Numbered from the stretch's first letter, positions 1 through 6,180 are shown. The stretch: DNA of 19,218 nucleotides from Candidatus Woesearchaeota archaeon CG08_land_8_20_14_0_20_47_9 (GCA_002763335.1 PEYS01000176.1:1-19218), one strand, 5' to 3'. The notes: a model not told the origin generated them from the sequence alone. Program-made: numbers and translations.

Positions 1-470
1 TGAAGGAAAAAAATCCCGGACTATTAGAGGAATTAGTACAAGCTACAGGGGGTGAACCTCAGCCGGGTTCAAGTGGCAGTTTAGAGCAAGCTGCCTCTAA
101 TCCAATCGAAGCTAATACATCGAAGGGAGCTCCCAATAAGATCCAGCCATACGAATACTTTATAGCAAAAGCCATTGCAGCTTCTCTTGATTTTGTGGTT
201 GGGTTTATTATAGGTTATAAATCATATGAAGAACGTAATCCTGATTGGGCTCTCAAACTTGGTGGCAGCGGTCTTAATTTTATTTACTCTGCTGTTGGTG
301 CAGTGATTGCTGGCAAAAATGCCAAAGCATTGGGTTATTCATTGGGTTATAGAATATGGCATTGCTTTGTTGAGTTTTGGCGCTATATTGGTATAGGTGA
401 AGCGGCTCAATTTGTAGGAATACTTGTAGGAGCAGGGGTTGCAGTCTATGCGGATGCGGAAAATAGATAG
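1..470 (+). CDS. Small membrane protein of unknown function (5' end at window edge)
   Basis: The frame is open from base 3 to the TAG ending at 470, about 156 codons. Bases 1-2 are TG, so the start ATG may lie exactly at the window edge with its A missing; this cannot be confirmed. The first ~50 residues are polar and Gly/Ser/Pro-rich, like a flexible tail. The rest is hydrophobic and glycine-rich, with probable membrane segments near the motifs FVVGFIIGY, NFIYSAVGAVIAG and FVGILVGAGVAVYA. The 3' end overlaps the next gene by about 17 bp, which suggests co-translation. I do not recognise a family. Confidence 0.6.
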   Translation, partial: KEKNPGLLEELVQATGGEPQPGSSGSLEQAASNPIEANTSKGAPNKIQPYEYFIAKAIAASLDFVVGFIIGYKSYEERNPDWALKLGGSGLNFIYSAVGAVIAGKNAKALGYSLGYRIWHCFVEFWRYIGIGEAAQFVGILVGAGVAVYADAENR

Positions 471-717
471 CGAGAGCGCTATGATTATAGGAGGGATTCT
501 TGCGACAGTTGGTTTGGCCTTGAATTCTGCTTTTACAATCAAAGATGCACTCAATGCGGCTAAGGCAGCATATAAACCTGGTGCTTTGGGTGGCTTGCGT
601 GCTATTGGTGCTTATTTAAAACACTTTGCCAAGTCAACGTTTACATATTCTGTAATAAGCCTCATTGCTCTAGGAGTGGGGGGTGGAGTGCACCCCTATT
701 TTTGGACTGTAAGATAA
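454..717 (+). pseudogene. Small glycine-rich membrane protein, 3' end replaced by a mobile-element insertion
   Basis: I prefer the ATG at 454 (protein starts MRKIDSESAMIIGG); ATG 448 and TTG 439 are in-frame alternatives. It begins inside the preceding gene, so the two are probably co-expressed. Hydrophobic stretches lie at residues ~10-27 and near the C-terminus (SVISLIALGVGGG). From base 684 the frame runs into the left end of a 225-bp IS3-derived element, which supplies the last residues (VHPYFWTVR) and the stop. Joining base 683 to base 909 would instead give an ending GVGGFFFHP and a TAG at 925-927, which may be the original terminus. That reconstruction is an inference. No family recognised. 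Confidence 0.55.
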
Positions 718-908
718 CGAATATTTAAAACCTCCTTTTCAAACTCGTTAGGCGGCACATATCCTATGGATGAGTGCAGCCTTTTAGCATTAAACTCCCT
801 CGTATGTTGTCTCTTTACCATTTTGCACCCTCTTTTATCAGCCTTATTTATAAAGGCTAGCTTGTAGGTTTTCGTTATCTAAGTGTCCAGTTTCAAGGGT
901 GCACTCCA
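684..908 (-). mobile_element. 225-bp IS3-family deletion derivative (MITE-like) with terminal inverted repeats
   Basis: The ends are inverted repeats. The left begins TGGAGTGCACCCCTATTTTT and the right, reverse-complemented, begins TGGAGTGCACCCTTGAAACT. Imperfect pairing extends to an AGATAACG word about 35 bp in. The form (TG start, GTGCACCC, then a GGAC block) resembles IS3/IS150-group ends. Inside, on the minus strand, is a residual transposase frame (separate entry). No clear target duplication is visible. It lies in the 3' end of a small membrane gene. A second, smaller relic with the same two ends lies at 5379-5425. Confidence 0.8.
696..821 (-). pseudogene. IS3 transposase relic: start of OrfA joined in frame to end of OrfB
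   Basis: A 41-codon minus-strand frame starts MVKRQHTREFNAK, like the N-terminus of IS3-family OrfA (basic, REF-x-AK). It continues directly with KRLHSSIGYVPPNEFEKEVL, which resembles the C-terminal end of the OrfB integrase (the conserved RxHSSLGYxxPxEFE region). The helix-turn-helix of OrfA, the frameshift site and the whole DDE core are absent. The join falls at NAK, where both parent proteins could share sequence, so a microhomology deletion is likely. It cannot encode an active transposase and could move only in trans. Confidence 0.75.
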
Positions 909-923
909 CTTTTTTTTTCATCC

Positions 924-1136
924 TTAGAAAGAATCAGCTGCGGGATAGAAGGTAGATAACTCTGTCCATAGCCGTAAGGAGAGAAACATATAAGTCTTTT
1001 CATTTTTTGCCACTTTAAAGCGATCGTAGATTGTCAAATAAGTAACCACGGTATCATAGTCATAAGCAGGAAGGTTTAAATAGAAACATGTTTTCCTTGT
1101 TTTTGGGAAGAAAGGCCTGTATTTCGACGAAGTCTG
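924..1136 (-). other. Open minus-strand frame without a start codon, possible gene fragment
   Basis: Between the IS3-derived element and the next gene, one minus-strand frame stays open for 71 codons. It contains protein-like stretches such as NLPAYDYDTVVTYLTIYDRF and YMFLSLRLWTELSTFYPAAD. There is no ATG near its upstream end, which closes at a TAA. It may be the decayed C-terminal part of a gene or chance. It overlaps a plus-strand TATA-like word near 1073-1082. No family recognised. Confidence 0.25.
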
Positions 1137-1156
1137 TTAGGTTTATTGAGCTCTGA

Positions 1157-1166
1157 GTATTTAAGC
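1157..1166 (+). promoter_or_regulatory. Archaeal TATA-like box for the 308-aa gene
   Basis: The word GTATTTAAGC is centred about 28 bp before the ATG at 1190. This matches archaeal TATA spacing and implies a leaderless transcript. Confidence 0.5.
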
Positions 1167-1189
1167 AATTGACGGTTAATGGGTGTAAG

Positions 1190-2116
1190 ATGTCGCGGTC
1201 GGAGAAACTCAAACAATCAGCAAAAGGTAGGCTAAGGGATAAAATAGAGAAGCGAGCTCCAGGATTACTCGAGCCACAGAAAGGGTACATTGCTAGTATA
1301 GACGGAAGCGATATTGAGGCAATTATAGAAGACCTATCAGAGGTGGATAGGGGGGATGAGTTCTTTTGTAAGCTTCCTGAGAAGTGGCAGAAAAAGTTTA
1401 TTGGTTATAAAAAGAAATGCAATGCAAAAGATAAATATTTAATCATTCTATATTACGATGGCCCTACGATTAAAAGGTGGATTGAAGAAAAAGAGATTTA
1501 TGAAGGTAGGCCTAGTAAATTAGAATATTTTATCAGAGACATGATAGCAGACATATCGCGAAACACATGTCTGATAGAGGGTGAATTCAGCGTCAATAAA
1601 GCGGTGATTGCAACAGACATATCTGTCACAATTGACGATCTTAAGCGCATATTCACCAGAAATATCCAGGCTGTAGAGGAAATGATCAAGATATCTCCCC
1701 AGCAAATAATCAAAGGTGTCTTGGTCGAGTATAAATCAGGAGCTCCTGAGATTGGTTCAGATCCCATTACGCAGATTACCATAGAATTAAACAATAAATT
1801 TAGAACCTCGCCAGATTACCAAGGGATTGTAGGTAATCTTAATGGAGCTGCTGAAAGAATTGCGTTGGTTTTAGAAGAAGCGCTCAGTTACGCAGGCTAC
1901 AACGAAACCTTTGATAATAAACCAAGCTTAACAGTTAACAGTTCAACGATCAGTGTGGGATTAAAGGGGGGTGGTTGGGAACCGAGAGATGCTTATGATC
2001 TTGTTAGGAGATCAATAAAATCTTTTTGCGATTATATTGAGGAAGCAAAGCGTGAAGCTGATCGTAAAGAGGCTGCAAAGAAAACAGGTGTTACAGGATG
2101 GGAAGGTTTTGAGTGA
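1190..2116 (+). CDS. Unknown 308-aa soluble protein
   Basis: The start is ATG 1190 (MSRSEKLKQSAKGR) because of the TATA-like box 28 bp upstream; an in-frame TTG at 1169 is less likely. The protein has a basic N-terminal ~30 residues, then a charged mixed alpha/beta body and no convincing membrane segment. Visible blocks are the acidic IEAIIEDLSEVDRGDEFF, the beta-like YLIILYYDG, a stretch around FSVNKAVIATDISVTIDDLK and a charged C-terminal helix (YIEEAKREADRKEAAKK). I do not recognise a domain or catalytic motif. It stands alone between the transposon-damaged region and frame-broken genes, so an accessory or phage/plasmid-like origin is possible but unproven. Confidence 0.65.
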   Translation: MSRSEKLKQSAKGRLRDKIEKRAPGLLEPQKGYIASIDGSDIEAIIEDLSEVDRGDEFFCKLPEKWQKKFIGYKKKCNAKDKYLIILYYDGPTIKRWIEEKEIYEGRPSKLEYFIRDMIADISRNTCLIEGEFSVNKAVIATDISVTIDDLKRIFTRNIQAVEEMIKISPQQIIKGVLVEYKSGAPEIGSDPITQITIELNNKFRTSPDYQGIVGNLNGAAERIALVLEEALSYAGYNETFDNKPSLTVNSSTISVGLKGGGWEPRDAYDLVRRSIKSFCDYIEEAKREADRKEAAKKTGVTGWEGFE

Positions 2117-2221
2117 AAAGGTAATTTACTCTCTTATTAGAGCTAACTAAGCAAATATGTTAGAACGTTATAGATGCTATAAACAGGCTAGGCGTTCATA
2201 AAAACATAGGGGCAAGGTAGG

Positions 2222-2383
2222 ATGAGATTGCGGAAGAAAATAAGGGAGCTATTTAGAGGTCATAAAGAAGAATTTCCTGAGAACACCTCCGATTAGAGGA
2301 TGGGTGGTTCTCTTGAACAGCAGCTACCTTTTAATATAACATCATCAAATAGGTTTAGTGATTATACAAAACAGGAGTTGTGA
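2222..2383 (+). pseudogene. Short frame interrupted by an in-frame TAG
   Basis: ATG 2222 opens MRLRKKIRELFRGHKEEF and meets TAG at 2294-2296. The same frame then stays open for 28 more codons (starting RMGGSLEQQLPFN) to TGA at 2381. An AGG-type ribosome-binding word precedes the ATG. It could be two tiny genes, one gene with a nonsense mutation, or chance. TAG is the natural terminator of other genes here, so I do not infer reassignment. The rest of 2117-2412 shows no supported feature. Confidence 0.25.
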
Positions 2384-2412
2384 GTTAGCGTTAAAGTAGT
2401 TGTCCAGCATTA

Positions 2413-2896
2413 ATGGAAATGATAAAATCACCAAATGCGTTGTGTGAATTGGAGGAGGATAAAAACGCTTGGAGAGAAAAGATTTCATTTGAGTCGTAAT
2501 TTAGGCGCGGACTGGGAATCAGCGAAAACTACTCTGAATGAAATATGTGAGAAAATGTGGAATTCACTTGTTGATCGTTACACGCATGATGCGCATTCCG
2601 AATTGGAAAAATGTAAGCGTCTTATTCTTGGTGGCAGTTTTTATGATGCTGAACAGCTTCTCAGCAGTGATATTAGAAATAAATCATTAGCGAATCAGTT
2701 AATAGGTGTAATGTGGGGATATGAGCTCTTACGCGCTATGGAGAAGTCAAATTACAGCGAAGCTAGACAAATAATTGAGTTCCATATGTCAGCGTCAACC
2801 TTCACGAAGAAGAGTTTAGTTCGTTTAATAGGAACAAAAGAGATAGCTGCTGGCAAATCATGGGATGACGCTGTGAAGGAGGGTTATATTATATAG
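2413..2896 (+). pseudogene. Frame-broken gene of unknown function, helical soluble protein
   Basis: An ATG at 2413 begins a protein-like frame (MEMIKSPNALCELEEDKNAW) that stops at 2497. The frame 1 nt over continues with convincing coding sequence (NLGADWESAKTTLNEICEKM) to TAG 2896. Removing one base from the AAAA run near 2477-2480 joins them into about 160 residues. The body looks helical, with repeated leucines and paired cysteines absent, and resembles no domain I know. The alternative ATG at 2435 would give an intact 153-aa protein, but its N-terminus is strongly basic and unlike the rest. I favour a single-base frame break, real or from sequencing. Confidence 0.5.
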
Positions 2897-2983
2897 GTGG
2901 GCAATAACAAGTTTTTGCAACTTTATTTTTGGCAAGCGCTCTAAAAAGCCAGGCATTCTAGGACAGAATTAACTGGAGGACAA

Positions 2984-3388
2984 TTGAAGTTTCAGGTTGT
3001 ATATTGCTCTACTTGTCTCATGTAGCAACCATAATTTTAAGAAATATGCCTCACACCCCATAACAACAGACTTTAGAGTTGAAAGCAACATCAACACAGT
3101 AACTGGAATGGCTAAAAATAATGATTCCATAAGCAATGATAGTAAGCTTATCCTTAGAGATGGATGTATGGTAGAACGTCTTATTGATGAAAAAAATTCT
3201 CGAATTGTTTTCTATAACAGCAAAAAGGCCGGTATAATATCAAAATTGTGGGGAAGTGAAGTATAACTATTAAAGTTGAAACCCCTGAGGATTTTCCATT
3301 GATTACAGGGAGAGTTTTACAAGTAATAAGAAGGTATGAACCTCTGAGAACAGCTCTGGAAGAGGCTCTAGAAGACAGATACTCTTAA
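2984..3388 (+). pseudogene. Lipoprotein-like gene with two frame breaks
   Basis: GGAGGA at 2975-2980 is well placed for a TTG start at 2984, but the next frame carries the signal-like segment LYIALLVSCSN. LVSC there fits a lipobox, with the cysteine as lipid-anchor site. Dropping one A near 2987 joins start and signal peptide (MSFRLYIALLVSC). The frame stops at 3266, but another frame continues from 3260 with SITIKVETPEDFPLITGRVL to TAA 3388; one added A near 3259 restores it. The rebuilt product is about 134 residues, an exported lipoprotein of unknown role. An intact 89-aa reading from TTG 2997 is possible but its signal peptide would be too short. Confidence 0.45.
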
Positions 3389-3430
3389 TCATTTACTTCT
3401 CTGACCTTACCCAACTCATACACCAATAAC

Positions 3431-3440
3431 ATTTAAAAAC
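3431..3440 (+). promoter_or_regulatory. TATA-like box of the zinc-ribbon/tRNA unit
   Basis: ATTTAAAAAC is centred about 26 bp before the ATG at 3462, which predicts a leaderless transcript. The following tRNA begins 3 bp after the stop codon, so both may share this promoter. Confidence 0.55.
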
Positions 3441-3461
3441 CCCTACTTCTCCCAATAAGAC

Positions 3462-3620
3462 ATGCCAAAATGCCAGATCTGCAAGAAGAAGCTGGAAGAG
3501 ACATTCCTCAACAAGATAGTGGGCACTGTTGTGAGAGACAACAAGGGCAAAAAGCATGTAATCTGCTCAGAGTGCCAGGGCAAGCTGCGTGATAAGGAGA
3601 AGATGCTGGAGAAGCTGTGA
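3462..3620 (+). CDS. 52-aa zinc-ribbon protein
   Basis: The short frame from ATG 3462 to TGA 3620 encodes MPKCQICKKKLEETF at its start and ICSECQGKLRDKEK near its end. Two CxxC knuckles (C4/C7 and C35/C38) about 28 residues apart make a minimal zinc ribbon, and the remainder is Lys-rich and basic. Such tiny basic zinc ribbons are common in archaea and usually bind nucleic acid or a ribosome/RNA-polymerase partner; the specific role is unknown. The gene has a clear TATA box, no leader, and is followed at once by a tRNA gene. Confidence 0.8.
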   Translation: MPKCQICKKKLEETFLNKIVGTVVRDNKGKKHVICSECQGKLRDKEKMLEKL

Positions 3621-3623
3621 TCT

Positions 3624-3696
3624 GCCCCTGTAGCATAGTAGCCAATGCGTCGCTCTCGTAAAGCGAAGACCGTGGGTGCAACTCCCTCCAGGGGCT
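3624..3696 (+). tRNA. tRNA-Thr (anticodon CGT) with non-canonical elbow
   Basis: A full cloverleaf folds. The acceptor stem is GCCCCTG/CAGGGGC (7 bp), the D-stem GCAT/ATGC and the anticodon stem TCGCT/AGCGA. The loop CTCGTAA gives anticodon CGT at 3657-3659, which reads ACG. The T-stem is GTGGG/CCCTC with loop TGCAACT, the discriminator is T (usual for archaeal tRNA-Thr) and no CCA is encoded. Oddities are a D-loop AGTAGCCA with C where G19 is expected, a T-loop with G in place of U55, and a T-T mismatch in the T-stem. It may be functional with an altered elbow or a decaying copy. Confidence 0.8.
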
Positions 3697-3737
3697 GTTT
3701 AATTAGTTATTGGTTTTTGGTTAAAGGGCATGGCTAT

Positions 3738-3839
3738 CTAGGCATTCTGCCTTTCAGTCAGATACTTCCACAGCGGCTTAACAACAATCTTCCTACTACC
3801 TACCTTAAATTCATCCTCCTGATTAAAGGTCAGAATTAA
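3738..3839 (-). pseudogene. C-terminal remnant of an AAA_14/DUF4143-type ATPase
   Basis: The minus-strand frame ends in LILTFNQEDEF then KIVVKPLWKYL. This parallels the C-terminus of the intact ATPase at 17148-18416 (LTIITWNKEDKL then NICMVPLWRFLL). Only about 33 residues remain; Walker motifs and the nuclease-like middle are gone. Immediately upstream the coding sequence is replaced by a palindromic repeat (3840-3890), which supplies unrelated residues. I read this as a gene cut by that repeat, or by a deletion ending at it. Confidence 0.65.
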
Positions 3840-3890
3840 ACTTAAAAGTTCGTGGGCATTGCCCCGCCCTTTAGGGCGAGAACTTTTAAT
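3840..3890 (+). repeat. Palindromic repeat family, copy A
   Basis: The outer stem is TTAAAAGTTC (3842-3851) with GAACTTTTAA (3880-3889). The inner hairpin is CGCCC-TTTA-GGGCG (3865-3878). Related copies lie at 6587-6661 (minus) and 19143-19218 (plus), sharing AAAAG-T/C-TCGTGGG and AGGGCGA. Further palindromes follow between 3898 and 3970: ATCGGTG/CACCGAT, and TCGC/GCGA flanked by AAAA/TTTT. These may belong to the same element or to a companion one. Confidence 0.7.
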
Positions 3891-3991
3891 GCAGTCATTC
3901 CATCGGTGTGCTCTAAGCAAGCCCACCGATTCCATTCGGCAGTCAAAAGCTCGCTTGGAAGGCGAATTTTTGTGATTTATGGTCATTTAAC

Positions 3992-4474
3992 TTACTCTTG
4001 CAGTATCCTGATTGTCTCTCTTTGCATCTTTAATATTAATTTCTTTATCTTTTTAAGTTGCTGTAAGTCAATGCTAGTCTCAACACCATAGGTAGAAAGC
4101 TCCCTGCTTTCTCTTACAGTAGGATTAGCAATATTCTTTTCAACATCAAGAGTATCAAATTGGGTGACCAAGTCTCTGTCTAAATTCAACTCCTTCTCGT
4201 TTATTAAAGTAAGTATGGCAGTTATTGTACAGGCTTGATTCCTAGATTCAAAACCATATTTAGCAAGGATTGCCAAAAAGCAGTGATAGATAGCGTAAAA
4301 ACCGACATTCAAGGCCCAGTCGAATACTTTTAGCTTTTCAAGAGTCTGGACAATACCATAATTATACTCAGATTTCTTAACATGCTTTTGTGCTAAATCC
4401 AGATCTGGCTTAGTTTTTATCAGCCTTCTTGGATCTTTCAGGCACCACTTCAGATGCTCATCTATTTGCGGCAT
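3992..4474 (-). CDS. HEPN-domain protein of a HEPN/MNT pair
   Basis: A 160-residue, all-helical protein overlaps the 3' end of the upstream MNT gene by 13 bp. The core (FDWALNVGFYAIYHCFLAIL then AKYGFESRNQACT) matches the HEPN pattern in which a helix ending in Arg follows a Tyr-rich helix. In HEPN/MNT modules the HEPN partner is usually the toxin, an RNase using an R-x4-6-H motif. Here R78 is followed by NQACTI with no histidine in range, so the RNase motif looks degenerate. It may be inactive or work by binding only. Family assignment is fairly sure; a toxic activity is not. Confidence 0.75.
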   Translation of the reverse strand: MPQIDEHLKWCLKDPRRLIKTKPDLDLAQKHVKKSEYNYGIVQTLEKLKVFDWALNVGFYAIYHCFLAILAKYGFESRNQACTITAILTLINEKELNLDRDLVTQFDTLDVEKNIANPTVRESRELSTYGVETSIDLQQLKKIKKLILKMQRETIRILQE

Positions 4475-5070
4475 TTTCTGATAACCTCCACAAACTTTTC
4501 AGGGTTGTGGAATACAAGACAATCGGAGAGCATATTATAAAAGATTTTATCTCCTTTATTTAGTAGAACATCTTTTTTTGTTATATCTACATATCTGATG
4601 GGTTGTTCAACTAATTCAGATTTTCTTATCTCATCCTTTATCCTTTTAACTTCTTTGGATTCTTTAGCGTCGTACATGAGCAAAACATCAATATCATTGA
4701 AATCCTTGGTCTTTATTGATGAACCAAAGACTACACCCATTTCTATACACAGCTTAAATTTTCTTAGGCTATGTAATAATACAGCTAGCCATTTAGGAAA
4801 CTCCTTCTCCTCCAAACTTAGCATATATTCCATAAACTTGATAGCTAGCTTATTCTCGTATTCATAAGAAAAAAAGACTGAATTGCCTATCTCATCCCTA
4901 ACTAAAAGCTTTTTATCTGCCAAAAGGTTACATAACTTGTTAGCATGGGCATGATTGATATCCAATATTCTTGCTAATTGCCTGGCATTATACCCATCCT
5001 TGTAATGCTTAAACAGATATTTAGCTATCTGGATCTCAATCTTCGTAAATTGTATGTTATTAACAGCCAT
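4462..5070 (-). CDS. Winged-helix plus MNT nucleotidyltransferase protein
   Basis: This 202-residue protein has an N-terminal helix-turn-helix (residues ~8-60; ARQLARILDINHAHANKL and a wing) followed by a minimal nucleotidyltransferase. The signature is VVFGSSIKTKDF then NDIDVL: G116-S117, then D126-x-D128, the metal-binding pair of the fold. MNT partners of HEPN proteins commonly act as antitoxins, in some cases by AMPylating the toxin; the fused DNA-binding domain suggests it also represses its own operon. It is the first gene of the pair. A TATA box and a palindrome lie directly before the ATG, implying a leaderless, autoregulated transcript. Confidence 0.82.
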   Translation of the reverse strand: MAVNNIQFTKIEIQIAKYLFKHYKDGYNARQLARILDINHAHANKLCNLLADKKLLVRDEIGNSVFFSYEYENKLAIKFMEYMLSLEEKEFPKWLAVLLHSLRKFKLCIEMGVVFGSSIKTKDFNDIDVLLMYDAKESKEVKRIKDEIRKSELVEQPIRYVDITKKDVLLNKGDKIFYNMLSDCLVFHNPEKFVEVIRKCRK

Positions 5071-5101
5071 GTGTATTCTGAGAACATACGTTATATATAA
5101 A
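5071..5101 (-). promoter_or_regulatory. HEPN/MNT promoter with operator palindrome
   Basis: Read on the minus strand, a TATA box (TTATATATAA, 5091-5100) is followed by the imperfect palindrome GTATGTTCTCAGAATACAC (5071-5089, 7 of 9 positions paired) abutting the ATG. A protein bound there would cover the transcription start. The likely ligand is the winged-helix domain of the MNT protein itself (inference). Confidence 0.55.
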
Positions 5102-5378
5102 TTTATGGTTTTTAATTGGCCTAAATTAGTCTGCCCCGAGAAAGGATTGGATTTAACAATCTCGATTTAACGAAGTCCGACGATAATAAAACAACCAGAC
5201 TTTCGGAGATATTTACAGGCTTACACGACAGAAGGAATCTCCTAATATTTAGTCTCTTTATTAAAGTTGGATTTAGGCGAAGGCGAGGAACAAGAACATC
5301 ACAAGCCGAAACCGTTAAATCACTGTTAAGCCTCTTTTTCTGAAAGAAGAAGTCAAGAATTGCGGAGCAATTCGAGGA
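5102..5378. other. Non-coding stretch without a supported gene
   Basis: This covers the interval between the HEPN/MNT promoter and the small IS3-type relic. Minus-strand frames are open for up to ~100 codons but run straight through the relic and look non-protein-like. I see no tRNA, clear promoter or convincing gene. Confidence 0.4.
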
Positions 5379-5425
5379 TGGAGTGCACCCTTGAAACTGG
5401 ATAGGTAGAATAGGGGTGCACTCCA
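5379..5425 (+). mobile_element. 47-bp relic containing both ends of the IS3-type element
   Basis: The first 22 bases are identical to the reverse complement of 887-908, and the last 16 (5410-5425) to the reverse complement of 684-699. Only a few bases separate them, so this is the same element with nearly all its interior lost, in opposite orientation. The ends form a hairpin through TGGAGTGCACCC and its complement. Confidence 0.8.
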
Positions 5426-5489
5426 TTCCCGGTGTCGCACACATTTATTAAAAAATTTGTTCTCATCAACTTTAAATCTACCTTTTCGC

Positions 5490-5963
5490 TCATATTCTTC
5501 TGAATAGCCTCACATCAAATTCTTTAAACCCTCTTTTTTTCCAGAATTCCAAAGCAGGGTTCTTTAACCTTACATTACACTGAATATACCTTACTTTTTT
5601 TGATCTGAAAAAAGAAATTGCTTTTTTTAGTAACAAAGTTCCGATATTATTCTTTCTTTCATTCTTGTGAACTGCAAGAACTTCAATCTCACCTACGTTC
5701 TGTATTCTCTTGAATGGTAATCTCTTCGGGAAAAACAGACTCACCAGACCTGCAACATCCCCATTAACCTCTGCAACGAATACTGTGTATTTTTTGTTCT
5801 TAATCAACTTTTGCCATGATAAAATCTCTTTTTTTATAGTCGGAAAGTTGATTGGATCAAGAGGACTATACCTACTATGCTGCTTTAAGAAATCTAAACT
5901 TATTTGTGCAATCTCCTTAGCATCCTTTAACTTCGCTTTTCTTATTCTGATTAAGTTTTGCAT
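5490..5963 (-). CDS. GNAT-family N-acetyltransferase
   Basis: I choose ATG 5963 (MQNLIRIRKAKLKDAKEIAQ, 157 aa) because a TATATATA box lies about 29 bp upstream; a start 7 codons earlier would sit on the promoter. The GNAT fold is visible: N-terminal RKAKLKDAKEIAQISLDF, central beta strands YTVFVAEVNGDVAGLVSLFF, then the acetyl-CoA site VGEIEVLAVHKNER and KNNIGTLLLKKAISF. The usual Q/RxxGxG/A loop reads KNNIGT, with one glycine replaced. The end WKKRGFKEFDVRLFRR is typical. The substrate (protein N-terminus, amine or antibiotic) cannot be told. It is a single gene, diverging from a perfect hairpin. Confidence 0.82.
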   Translation of the reverse strand: MQNLIRIRKAKLKDAKEIAQISLDFLKQHSRYSPLDPINFPTIKKEILSWQKLIKNKKYTVFVAEVNGDVAGLVSLFFPKRLPFKRIQNVGEIEVLAVHKNERKNNIGTLLLKKAISFFRSKKVRYIQCNVRLKNPALEFWKKRGFKEFDVRLFRRI

Positions 5964-5987
5964 TGTTAGTACGATGATCAACACGGG

Positions 5988-5997
5988 TATATATAGT
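5988..5997 (-). promoter_or_regulatory. TATA box of the GNAT gene
   Basis: GTATATATAG (CTATATATAC on the minus strand) is about 29 bp before ATG 5963 and supports leaderless initiation there. Confidence 0.5.
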
Positions 5998-6009
5998 TTT
6001 CTTAAATCT

Positions 6010-6057
6010 GTAATTATTTAGTATCCTGAAGGGTTCTTCAGGATACTAAATAATTAC
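6010..6057. repeat. Perfect 22-bp-stem hairpin with GGTT loop
   Basis: Bases 6010-6031 pair without mismatch with 6036-6057 around the loop GGTT. The arm core is TTTAGTATCCTGAAG and its complement. It lies just upstream of the GNAT promoter and downstream of a minus-strand small gene, so it could be a terminator, an operator or a small inserted palindrome. Such a perfect long stem is unlikely to persist without recent origin or selection. Confidence 0.85.
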
Positions 6058-6063
6058 TTAAAT

Positions 6064-6174
6064 TTAAATCTTGGAATGGAGAACTAATAATTCTCTTATC
6101 CTATTCCCTTCTCCTAACCGATATCTATCCTTAATATTAAATCCTTCAACGTATAATTTCTCAAGTGGAGCCAT
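6064..6174 (-). CDS. Possible 36-aa protein
   Basis: A short minus-strand frame starts MAPLEKLYVEGFNIKDRYRL and ends at TAA 6064. It begins 7 bp after the stop of the coiled-coil gene, with GCAGGG before its ATG, so it may be the second cistron of that unit. TATATTTAAG just upstream could alternatively be its own TATA box, though it is too close for a leaderless start. Rich in charged residues; no family recognised. Confidence 0.4.
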   Translation of the reverse strand: MAPLEKLYVEGFNIKDRYRLGEGNRIRELLVLHSKI

Positions 6175-6180
6175 CCCTGC

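Noticed and set aside
3645..3839. 64-codon plus-strand frame across the tRNA
   Set aside because: It begins inside the tRNA and covers the antisense of the ATPase remnant.
5121..5444. 107-codon minus-strand open frame
   Set aside because: It runs through the 47-bp transposon relic and has no protein-like pattern or ribosome site.
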